From UBA2821 sp902763335 (GTDB taxonomy: Bacteria > Bacillota > Clostridia > Lachnospirales > Lachnospiraceae), in assembly GCA_052066835.1 (NCBI GenBank), contig JBQHRJ010000001.1: a stretch of DNA of 64,000 nucleotides; one strand, 5' to 3'. Every line of letters begins with the position of its first letter. Within the stretch, counting starts at the first letter, position 1. Position numbers and translations under genes: made by a program. A model generated the notes under the pieces. The model was given only the letters and a program-made list of their open reading frames with translations, ran no database searches and was not told the origin of the DNA. Of the stretch, positions 24,850 to 33,087 are shown piece by piece.

Positions 24850-26091
24850 ATGGATCAGAATCTTATAGATAGCGGGAACCTTCAGATAAATGTTACAGGG
24901 CAGGATAACAGACCGATAAGAAATGCAACAGTTTCCATTTCGTACACAGGTGAGCCGGGGAGCATGGTGGAACAGGGAAATACGGATGCATCAGGGCAGC
25001 TTCTTGAAAGGGGATTAAAGACACCTCCTATAGAATGGAGTCTTGATCAGAACAATATAAATCAGCCATATGCAGAATACACCCTGAATGTTCAGGCGGA
25101 GGGGTATGAGCCATTTAATGTGTCGGGAGTAGAACTTTTAGCGGACACAACATCAGTTCAGAATATAAATATGACACCCGTTGCACCCGGAGAAGAGGGA
25201 AGTAATGTGGTGATACCGGCGCATACTCTTTATGGAGAGTATCCTGAGAAGATACCTGAGAGTGAGATAAAGCCGGTAAATGAAAGTGGTGAGATAGTCT
25301 TAAGCCGCGTGGTTGTTCCGGAATATGTTATAGTTCATGACGGTGCACCGTCAGACAGTACGGCAAAGGATTATTATGTTACCTACAGAGATTACATTAA
25401 AAATGTGGCATCCAGTGAAATATATGCGACATGGCCGGAACAGACCATAATAGCAAATGTACTTGCAATTATGTCATTTACGTTGAACCGGGTATATACT
25501 GAGTGGTACAGAAATAAGGGATATGATTTTACTATTACGTCATCCACTGCATTTGACCACAAATGGATATATGACAGAAACATTTTTGATACAATTTCAC
25601 TGGTGGTTGACAATATTTTTGACCAGTATTTATCAAGGCCAAATGTAAAACAGCCGATTCTTACCCAGTATTGTGACGGAAACAGAGTAAAGTGTCCGAA
25701 CTGGATGAGTCAGTGGGGGTCTAAGAGTCTTGGTGAAAACGGATATTCGGCAATAGATATACTGAGAAACTATTACGGAAGCAGTATATACATAAATACG
25801 GCAGAACAGATATCAGGTATACCGGCATCATGGCCGGGATATGACCTTGATATAGGCAGTAGCGGAAGCAAAGTAAGGCAGTTACAGGAGCAGCTTAACA
25901 GGATTGCAGAAGTATATACGGCGATTCCTACAGTCGTCACAGATGGAATATATGGAGAGGCAACAAAGGATGCCGTAACAGAATTTCAGCGGATTTTCGG
26001 GCTGCCACAGACCGGAATCACAGACTTCAGGACCTGGTATAAAATATCACAGATATATGTTGGAATAACGAGAATTGCAGAATTAAATTAA
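24850..26091 (+). CDS. peptidoglycan-binding domain protein of unknown role
   Basis: 413 residues. N-terminal ~100 residues resemble a carboxypeptidase-regulatory/CNA-B-like beta domain (LQINVTGQDNRPIRNATV). The centre (~180-310) is an unassigned domain containing DYIKNVASSEIYATWPEQTI and NWMSQWGSKSLGENGYSAIDILRNYYG, which recalls the SpoIID/sporulation-amidase style of clostridial proteins. The C-terminal ~70 residues are a PG_binding_1 repeat (GSSGSKVRQLQEQLNRI ... TEFQRIFGLPQTG). No signal peptide is visible, which fits spore-associated proteins made inside the cell, but this is inference. The RBS (AGGGAG, 7 bases before ATG) lies in the 3' arm of the folA terminator. Confidence 0.7.
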   Translation: MDQNLIDSGNLQINVTGQDNRPIRNATVSISYTGEPGSMVEQGNTDASGQLLERGLKTPPIEWSLDQNNINQPYAEYTLNVQAEGYEPFNVSGVELLADTTSVQNINMTPVAPGEEGSNVVIPAHTLYGEYPEKIPESEIKPVNESGEIVLSRVVVPEYVIVHDGAPSDSTAKDYYVTYRDYIKNVASSEIYATWPEQTIIANVLAIMSFTLNRVYTEWYRNKGYDFTITSSTAFDHKWIYDRNIFDTISLVVDNIFDQYLSRPNVKQPILTQYCDGNRVKCPNWMSQWGSKSLGENGYSAIDILRNYYGSSIYINTAEQISGIPASWPGYDLDIGSSGSKVRQLQEQLNRIAEVYTAIPTVVTDGIYGEATKDAVTEFQRIFGLPQTGITDFRTWYKISQIYVGITRIAELN

Positions 26092-26094
26092 TAT

Positions 26095-26153
26095 AAATTC
26101 CACTTAAAGCAGGAACAGTAAATATCATAACCGGCTTTAAGTGGAATTTTTTT
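26095..26153 (+). terminator. terminator after the PG-binding protein gene
   Basis: AAATTCCACTTAAAGC pairs with GCTTTAAGTGGAATTT, separated by a 27-base loop, followed by T-run. Confidence 0.85.
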
Positions 26154-26165
26154 GTAAAAAGCCAC

Positions 26166-26192
26166 TTGACACAATAAGAGACATGCTATAAT
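26166..26192 (+). promoter_or_regulatory. candidate promoter for the BspA/Ig-like gene
   Basis: TTGACA (26166-26171) and TATAAT (26187-26192) with TG upstream as extended -10. The 15-base spacer is short; an alternative -10 (TAATAT, 26189-26194) gives 17. A 115-base leader follows. Confidence 0.5.
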
Positions 26193-26306
26193 ATAAACAA
26201 TGTGATACATAACACATCAAAAAGAAACAAAGAGGTGATGCATATGTTTGCGGACAGTTGACAACAGATTTAAGAGTTTATTAATAATGGGAAAGAGAGG
26301 AATTGA

Positions 26307-29300
26307 ATGGAGAAAATTAAAAAGATTATAGCTGTTATTCTGATAACGGCAATAACATTTACAGGAGTAGATGTTTCAACGGTGAAGGCATCGGTTTTAA
26401 GTTCGGGAAAGTTAAATAGTGCCGGAACGATTAATTGGGAGATAACATCTGATGGAGTTCTTACGATAAGTGGTTCTGGAACACCGAAAAGTTATTCATC
26501 TGCGGCTGATCTTCCGTGGAATGCATACAGGGAAAAGATTAAGAAGGTACAGATTAATACGGATACCACGGGGGTTAAAAATATGTCATTCTGGTTTTCA
26601 GGATGTAAGAATCTTACATATATAAACCGTTTTCCGGATAATGTTGAGAATATAAAATATACGTTTCGCGGATGTACATCATTGGAAAAAGTTCCGGAAA
26701 TACCTTTCACGGTAGTGAATATGAAGGCAACATTTGACGGATGCACGGCATTAAAGTATATTCCTGAATATGAAGCATATTGTGTATCAAACTGGTCATA
26801 TACATACAGGAACTGCACATCACTGGAGTTTGCATTTGTGCCTGTATCATATCCTGTTACAAGTATAAAAAGCATGTTTCAGGGATGCACGAATCTGGAT
26901 GCCATAGTTATATTTAACGGATGTATCCAGCTTAAGAAAGAAGAATGTACGGATTTATTTACTGATGCAGCTACGGCAAAAGGAAAAGAGATTAATCTGT
27001 TCGGACTTGACTATTCAGAATCCGGGGTGAGAAATCTTCTTGATGCAGAATACGGTAAGGTTACATACAGAGGTGCCATAAAGTCAGGGACAAATTCATA
27101 TGGTGTAAGTAGTGATGGAAAAATGGGATTTGCCTACGCAAATGATACAAAATATATGTGCATATCGGGGAACGGAAAACTTGCCATTTCTTCTCTGCTT
27201 GAGAAGTTTACGGGGCAGACGGATGTGAGATATATAAATATCAGCAGTGGAATAACAGAACTGCCGGACAATGCATTTAAAGGTTTTTATTCTCTTAAGA
27301 ACATAAATATGCCGTCAGGGCTGAAAGGTATAGGAAACGGAGTATTCAGGGAATGTGTAGCATTAGAGCATGTTATTCTTCCGCAAGAACTGGAGAAAAT
27401 AGGTGATGAAGCTTTTTATGGCTGTAGTGGTATGGACAATATGTATATACCTGAAAATATAAAGAGTATTGGAAAAGATGCATTTAAAGGAGTGAGTAGT
27501 GATTTTTATCTGGAATGCAGAGCTGACAGTGTCATGGTGCAGCAGTATGCCTATGAGAACGGAATAGTATGCAGATATCCGAAGGGCATCAGCGTCACAT
27601 ACAGAGGAAATGTTACGGAAGGATGCAAAATTGATGAGAATAGTTTTGAAAGTATAAAACTTGTGTACAGTGACGGAACAAAAGTGGACATACCATTTGA
27701 AAATCTGGTTATAGATGAATATGAAATTGTGGCGGGAGATAATGTCATTACAGCTCATTATGGAGATTTTACAACCACATTTAATGTCACAGGTGCCGAA
27801 AAGTCCATTGTAGGTCTCACGGCAGTGTATGACAATGAGAGTGAACCGTGTATTGAGGGGGGGAGTATTGATGCCAGTTCCATAGCCGTTATAGCAGAAT
27901 ACGACAATAATACAAAGAAGTATCTTAAATATGGCGGAATAACGGGCGGAGATGGAACAATATCAGATGCAGGATATTATACAATAGACAGTTACAGCCT
28001 GGTTATATCAAATGATGGAAGTGATAATAAGATTACCATAAGAGCCGGAGTGACAGGGGGATCACCTGTATCAAAAACCACGACGTTAAATATACCGGCT
28101 GTCAAAAAAAGTGTTATCGGACTTTCGGCATCATACATCGGAGGAGAAATAGTAGAAGGTATGGGATTGAACGTTGATAACATAGTTGCTTTTGTGAATT
28201 TCAATAATGGTACGAAAGAAAGAGTATTGTTTAGTGGGGAATATAATAAATATGGTCTTGATATAAACACAAATTATATTATTCAGGATGAAAAAGTGGA
28301 TAATCCTGATGATTTTCCGGTATCCGGTGAATATAAATATTCCATAGATGCATACGATATAAGAAAAGGGGATAACAGGATATCCGTATGGTGCAGTAAC
28401 ATGTCTGCATCATTTAGCGTTACAGGTATTGATAAGTCCCAGACAGGTATAACGGCAACATATAATGGAAATGTGATAGAAGATGCTGAGCTTGATATGG
28501 ATAAGCTGGATGTTTATGTTACATATAATAATGGAACTATAGAACAGATAGCTGATAAGTCTGAGATATCACTGGCTGAAAATTATGTGATAAAGCAGGG
28601 AGATAATTATGTAGATGTAATATATACGGATATGTATACATCAAAACAGTATCGGTGCAGCGTGTATGTAAAGGGTGTGGAGAAAACACCTGTAGAGATA
28701 ACGAATGTTATACCGGTGAGAACTGATATAGTAGAAGGAGAAAGGTACAGTGAAATTGAATATAATCTAACAGTTTTGTATGACAATGGTAAAGAGTATG
28801 ATGTGATAATGAAATATAACATGGCAGGTTATGTTAAAGCAGGTATAAATAAGATAAAGGTAAATTACAGAGAACTTGAGTATGAAGCAGAGTTTAATGC
28901 AGAGGAATTCGTTCCGATAATAGTTACATCTGTGGGAACAGAAGCACCGGATAAGCTTGAAAAGGGTATGGGAATTATGCTATCCGTAACCTCAAACTCA
29001 CAGGCTGCACTTGAAGGAAAGGAAATAAACTGGAGCAGCAGTAATACGAATGTGGTAAAAGTGTCAGGGACAGGAATGGTCACAGCGGTAAATTACGGGG
29101 AGGCGGATATAACAGCTACCGTAAACGGCAGAAATGCGGTGTACCATGTCAAAGTGCCTATTCCCGAAATAGTAGGAATAGATGCCGTGTATACAAAAAG
29201 GGTTCTGGAAGATACAGAGCTTGATGTAAATGATTTGAGGATACGTCTGATACTTGCAAATGATGACACAATTGAACCGGAGGAAATTAACGGAATCGGA

Positions 29301-30635
29301 TTTGAGGACGGATATGTTATAAAGCCGGGGAAAAACAGCGTAAATGTGTATTATATAGATTTTGAAACATCAGTAAAATATGAGTGTACGGTGGAAGTTG
29401 AAGGAATTGAAAAAACACCGGTAAAAATACTTGATATAAAACCGGTAAGAAATAATATAGTAGCAGGAGAACCGCTGCATACCCTTGAGTTTGCCGCAGA
29501 TATTTTGTATGACAATGATAAGACATATAGTGAGATAATAAAATATTCAGGAAAAGGTTTTGTCGCAGAAGGAATTAATAAAGTAACAGTGGCATATAAA
29601 AATGTGGAAAAAGAAGCAGGATTTAATGGAGAAAAGTTTATCCCGAAAATAGTCAGGGAAAATAAAAGTGATGTGCCGTCAGAAGTATTAATGGATGAAA
29701 AAATAAAGTTAGCGGTTACCGGTAACAGTGAAAGTGCAATTGAAAATAAACCTGTTGAATGGAGAAGCAGTGATGAAAATGTAATTAAGGTCAGTGATAA
29801 TGGTGAACTTGAACTGATAGGCGGTGGAACTGCAGATATTACCGTATATGTCAATGGTGAGACAACGAAAGTAACTATAAGAGTGCTAGTAACTGCCACG
29901 GATTTGAAGATAGAAAATGATGATATAACCATGTCTGCAGGAACGTCATGGAATATAAAATATAATCTGGTGCCTGAAAAATCCAATGAAATGATAACAT
30001 GGGTGTCACAAAATACAGATATTGCAACAGTGTCAAAAGATGGTGTAATAGAGGCGAAGAATATCGGTGTATGTAAAATAACCGGAACAACAGAAATGGG
30101 AATAATAAGAGAGATTAAGCTGACGGTAAGAAAAGAAGCTACTAATGTGGAACTTAATTATTCAAAGGCATATATTATAAAAGGAAAAACACTTAAGCTT
30201 AAATATCTTATTCCTGAGGGAATGCACACGGGAAGTGTAAGCTGGATAAGCGGAAATAAAAATATAGCAAATGTTACTTCTGCGGGAAAAGTTGTGGCAA
30301 AGGGAGTCGGAGCTACAATTATTACCGTAAAAACAGCCGGAGGTAAAACGGCAAAATGCAAGGTTTATGTAAGGACAAACCCGTCGAAAATAACGTTAAA
30401 TAAAGCAAATGTAACTTTAAAGAAGGGAAAAACATACAAACTAAAGTATTATATTCCAAAGAATTCATATGTTTCAAAAATAACATGGTCTACGGGAAAT
30501 GCTAAAGTTGCAACAATATCATCTGCAGGGGTGATAAAGGCGAAGAAGACAGGAACAACTATTATAAAGGTTAAAACAAATAATGGCAAAATCGCAAGAT
30601 GCAAGGTAAAAGTGGTGAAGAATACTAAAAGCTAA
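26307..30635 (+). CDS. large secreted BspA-like leucine-rich / bacterial Ig-like (Big) protein
   Basis: 1442 residues with a signal peptide (residues ~1-29, cleavage near VKA-S). Residues ~30-80 are a BspA-type N-terminal strand region (GTINWEITSDGVLTISGSGTP). Cysteine-containing leucine-rich repeats of the F.GC.SL type follow to ~250, then LRR_5 repeats to ~420. Seven ~75-100-residue Ig-like beta modules with recurring FNVTG/VEGIEKTP linkers come next, interspersed with Big_2 domains. The C-terminus has three Big_2 repeats ending in basic KCKVKVV. No LPXTG or other anchor is present. Such proteins mediate adhesion or surface display. An internal duplication is visible (~residues 790-1170). 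RBS AGAGAGG before ATG. Confidence 0.85.
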   Translation: MEKIKKIIAVILITAITFTGVDVSTVKASVLSSGKLNSAGTINWEITSDGVLTISGSGTPKSYSSAADLPWNAYREKIKKVQINTDTTGVKNMSFWFSGCKNLTYINRFPDNVENIKYTFRGCTSLEKVPEIPFTVVNMKATFDGCTALKYIPEYEAYCVSNWSYTYRNCTSLEFAFVPVSYPVTSIKSMFQGCTNLDAIVIFNGCIQLKKEECTDLFTDAATAKGKEINLFGLDYSESGVRNLLDAEYGKVTYRGAIKSGTNSYGVSSDGKMGFAYANDTKYMCISGNGKLAISSLLEKFTGQTDVRYINISSGITELPDNAFKGFYSLKNINMPSGLKGIGNGVFRECVALEHVILPQELEKIGDEAFYGCSGMDNMYIPENIKSIGKDAFKGVSSDFYLECRADSVMVQQYAYENGIVCRYPKGISVTYRGNVTEGCKIDENSFESIKLVYSDGTKVDIPFENLVIDEYEIVAGDNVITAHYGDFTTTFNVTGAEKSIVGLTAVYDNESEPCIEGGSIDASSIAVIAEYDNNTKKYLKYGGITGGDGTISDAGYYTIDSYSLVISNDGSDNKITIRAGVTGGSPVSKTTTLNIPAVKKSVIGLSASYIGGEIVEGMGLNVDNIVAFVNFNNGTKERVLFSGEYNKYGLDINTNYIIQDEKVDNPDDFPVSGEYKYSIDAYDIRKGDNRISVWCSNMSASFSVTGIDKSQTGITATYNGNVIEDAELDMDKLDVYVTYNNGTIEQIADKSEISLAENYVIKQGDNYVDVIYTDMYTSKQYRCSVYVKGVEKTPVEITNVIPVRTDIVEGERYSEIEYNLTVLYDNGKEYDVIMKYNMAGYVKAGINKIKVNYRELEYEAEFNAEEFVPIIVTSVGTEAPDKLEKGMGIMLSVTSNSQAALEGKEINWSSSNTNVVKVSGTGMVTAVNYGEADITATVNGRNAVYHVKVPIPEIVGIDAVYTKRVLEDTELDVNDLRIRLILANDDTIEPEEINGIGFEDGYVIKPGKNSVNVYYIDFETSVKYECTVEVEGIEKTPVKILDIKPVRNNIVAGEPLHTLEFAADILYDNDKTYSEIIKYSGKGFVAEGINKVTVAYKNVEKEAGFNGEKFIPKIVRENKSDVPSEVLMDEKIKLAVTGNSESAIENKPVEWRSSDENVIKVSDNGELELIGGGTADITVYVNGETTKVTIRVLVTATDLKIENDDITMSAGTSWNIKYNLVPEKSNEMITWVSQNTDIATVSKDGVIEAKNIGVCKITGTTEMGIIREIKLTVRKEATNVELNYSKAYIIKGKTLKLKYLIPEGMHTGSVSWISGNKNIANVTSAGKVVAKGVGATIITVKTAGGKTAKCKVYVRTNPSKITLNKANVTLKKGKTYKLKYYIPKNSYVSKITWSTGNAKVATISSAGVIKAKKTGTTIIKVKTNNGKIARCKVKVVKNTKS

Positions 30636-30641
30636 CATACA

Positions 30642-30670
30642 TTGCAGAGGTTGACAAGAAATGATATAAT
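30642..30670 (+). promoter_or_regulatory. sigma-A promoter for the SleB-type hydrolase
   Basis: TTGCAG (30642-30647), 17 bases, TATAAT (30665-30670) with extended -10 TG. Located 7 bases after the stop of the previous gene. Confidence 0.7.
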
Positions 30671-30739
30671 GGTGGGTAGGATTGCTTAACAGTTTTACTC
30701 ACCATTATTTTAGTGAAATCGAAAAGGAGCATTTAAAAG

Positions 30740-31879
30740 ATGAAAGAAAAAAAGTATCTGGCACCTGTTATAATGTCACTCTTATTGATCGGAGCACTGA
30801 TTTATTCAACTAAAGTAAGGGCGGACAATATACAGGAGTTGCAGAGCAAAAAGAGTGAAAATGAATCAAACATGGAATCTGCACAGGAGCAGGCTTCACA
30901 GCTTGAATCATCAAAAAGTGATCTGGAGGCACTGGTAGTCCAGTTTAATTCAGAAATGGAATCACTTGGAAACGATTTAAATGAGATCGAATCACAGATG
31001 AAAGCCAAGAAGAAGGAAATAAAAAAATGCAAAAAGAAAATTAAGTCTGCTGAAAAGAAAAAGGACGAGCAGTATAAGGCCATGAAAGAGAGAATACAGT
31101 TTTTATTTGAGGCAGGTGATTCAAATTATCTTGAAATATTCTTAAACAGTGAGTCTTTATCAGACAGCCTTAACAGGGCAGAGTATTTCTCACAGTTATA
31201 TCAGTATGACAGGGAAATGCTTACAAAGTATCAGGATACTCTTGAAGATATACAGAGTAAAAATACGGAGCTTCAAAATGAGAAATCCGAACTGTCTGTA
31301 TTACAAAAACAAAATGAAGATAAACAGGCAGAGGTTTCAAGAAAGATAGCATCTTCCTCACAGCAGATACAGCAGTATTCAGCACAGATATCAGAGGCAG
31401 AGTCAAAAGCAATGGAATACGAAAATAATGCGGCCGTGGCTGAGGCTCAGATACAGGAACTGGAAGAAGAATCAAGAAGAGCTGAAGAGGAAAGACTGAG
31501 AATCTTGTGGCAGCAGTCGCAGGGACCGGCATTTGATTATTCAGCCAGTGATCTTGAACTTCTGGCAACACTTATACAGGCAGAGGCAGAAAATCAGCCG
31601 TATGAAGGAAAACTTGCCGTCGGCTCAGTAGTTATAAACAGAATAAACAGCTCATATTACCCTAATACAATGATGGGTGTTTTATATCAGCCATATCAGT
31701 TTACACCTGTAACGGTAAATAACAGATTTGCAATGATACTTGCAAGAGGCGCAAATGCAGAATGTTATCAGGCTGCACAGGAGGTACTGGATGGAAAGAT
31801 TGTCGGCAGCTGGTTATATTTCAGAACTAATGACGGCTCAAGAACCGGAACGGTTATAGGAGATCATGTATTCTATTAA
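30740..31879 (+). CDS. secreted cell-wall hydrolase, coiled-coil N-terminus and SleB domain
   Basis: 379 residues. Signal segment ~7-28, then a long coiled coil (~30-255) rich in Glu/Lys/Gln of the CwlO/PcsB type (SKKSENESNMESAQEQ... and GDSNYLEIFLNSESLSD typical of PcsB/CwlO N-domains). The C-terminal ~125 residues are a SleB/Hydrolase_2 domain (LLATLIQAEAENQPYEGKLAVGSVVINRI). The SleB catalytic Glu is likely in QAEAENQ. The coiled coil probably positions or gates the hydrolase, by analogy with the FtsEX-controlled PcsB/CwlO group. ATG with AAAGGAG upstream. Confidence 0.86.
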   Translation: MKEKKYLAPVIMSLLLIGALIYSTKVRADNIQELQSKKSENESNMESAQEQASQLESSKSDLEALVVQFNSEMESLGNDLNEIESQMKAKKKEIKKCKKKIKSAEKKKDEQYKAMKERIQFLFEAGDSNYLEIFLNSESLSDSLNRAEYFSQLYQYDREMLTKYQDTLEDIQSKNTELQNEKSELSVLQKQNEDKQAEVSRKIASSSQQIQQYSAQISEAESKAMEYENNAAVAEAQIQELEEESRRAEEERLRILWQQSQGPAFDYSASDLELLATLIQAEAENQPYEGKLAVGSVVINRINSSYYPNTMMGVLYQPYQFTPVTVNNRFAMILARGANAECYQAAQEVLDGKIVGSWLYFRTNDGSRTGTVIGDHVFY

Positions 31880-31909
31880 ATAAAGATAAAAAATGCTTGT
31901 AAAAAGAGG

Positions 31910-31938
31910 TTGAAAAGATAACTGTTATAAGGTATAAT
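31910..31938 (+). promoter_or_regulatory. sigma-A promoter of carAB
   Basis: TTGAAA (31910-31915), 17 bases, TATAAT (31933-31938). The 66-base leader holds no PyrR-type attenuator or terminator hairpin that I can see. Confidence 0.75.
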
Positions 31939-32004
31939 CTATACAATTTGAGTTAAATTTGGTTTTGCCACATAAAATACAAAATGTGAAAGGATAGGTA
32001 AGAA

Positions 32005-33087
32005 ATGAAAGCTTTTCTAATACTTGAAGATGGTACTGTTTTTACCGGTACATCCATTGGATCTACAAAAGAAGTAATAAGTGAGATCGTATTTAATACA
32101 TCAATGACCGGATACTTAGAAGTGCTAACTGATCCGTCATATGCGGGACAGGCAGTTGTTATGACATATCCGCTTATTGGTAACTATGGAATATGTCATG
32201 AGGATATGGAATCATTAAAGCCATGGCCTGACGGATATATTGTAAGAGAATTATCAAGAATCCCTAGCAATTTCAGAAGTGATGATACGATTCAGAACTT
32301 TTTAGAGAAAAATGATATTCCGGGTATAGCCGGTATAGATACCAGAGCTCTTACAAAGATTTTAAGAGAAAAAGGTACAATGAACGGAATGATAACCACA
32401 AATGAGAATTATAATGTGGAAGAAGTAAAGGAAAAGCTTGGAAAATATAAGCCGGAGGGAGTAGTAAAGAAAGTAACATGTGATGAGAAAAAAGTACTTC
32501 CGGGAGACGGATTTAAAGTAGCACTTATGGATTTCGGCGCAAAGAAAAATATAGCAAGATCGCTGAATGAAAGAGGATGTGAAGTTACTGTTTATCCGGC
32601 ATTTACATCAGCAGAAGAAATAATTGCATCAGCACCGGACGGAATAATGCTTTCAAACGGACCGGGTGATCCAAAGGAATGTGTTTCAATAATTGAAGAG
32701 CTTAAAAAGTTATATAATACTGATATACCGATTTTTGCAATTTGTCTGGGACATCAGCTTATGGCACTTGCCAATGGAGCAGATACCCACAAGATGAAAT
32801 ATGGTCACAGAGGTGCGAACCACCCTGTAAAAGACCTTAAGAGCGGACGTGTGTACATTTCATCACAGAACCACGGATATGTGGTTGACAGTGATACTGT
32901 TAATCCTGATATTGCCGAGGTTGGATTTATAAATGTAAATGATAAGACTGTAGAAGGTCTGAGATATAAAAATAAAGATATATTTACTGTACAGTTTCAT
33001 CCGGAAGCTTGTCCTGGCCCACAGGATTCAAGCCTTTTGTTTGATGAGTTTATTGACATGATGAAGAGGAGGAAGAACAATGCCTAA
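32005..33087 (+). CDS. carA: carbamoyl phosphate synthase small subunit
   Basis: 360 residues, standard for CarA. The N-terminal CarA domain (EDGTVFTGTSIGS ... FNTSMTGYLEVLTDPSY) is followed by a class I glutaminase with nucleophile Cys in FAICLGHQ (~residue 248) and the His/Glu pair in FHPEACPGP. It releases ammonia from glutamine and channels it to CarB. AAAGGAT precedes ATG. Its end overlaps carB by 8 bases. Provides carbamoyl phosphate for pyrimidine and arginine synthesis. Confidence 0.97.
   Translation: MKAFLILEDGTVFTGTSIGSTKEVISEIVFNTSMTGYLEVLTDPSYAGQAVVMTYPLIGNYGICHEDMESLKPWPDGYIVRELSRIPSNFRSDDTIQNFLEKNDIPGIAGIDTRALTKILREKGTMNGMITTNENYNVEEVKEKLGKYKPEGVVKKVTCDEKKVLPGDGFKVALMDFGAKKNIARSLNERGCEVTVYPAFTSAEEIIASAPDGIMLSNGPGDPKECVSIIEELKKLYNTDIPIFAICLGHQLMALANGADTHKMKYGHRGANHPVKDLKSGRVYISSQNHGYVVDSDTVNPDIAEVGFINVNDKTVEGLRYKNKDIFTVQFHPEACPGPQDSSLLFDEFIDMMKRRKNNA

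Noticed and set aside
26238..26261. Tiny leader ORF before the BspA/Ig-like gene (ends MFADS)
   Set aside because: A plausible RBS (AGAGGTG) but only a few codons, no regulatory structure or conservation evidence available.
29351..29986. - strand 211-codon ORF
   Set aside because: Antisense shadow of the Ig-like repeats, Ser/Thr/Leu-rich without RBS.
31938..32004. PyrR attenuator or riboswitch before carA
   Set aside because: The 66-base leader has no terminator/antiterminator pair or PyrR binding loop.
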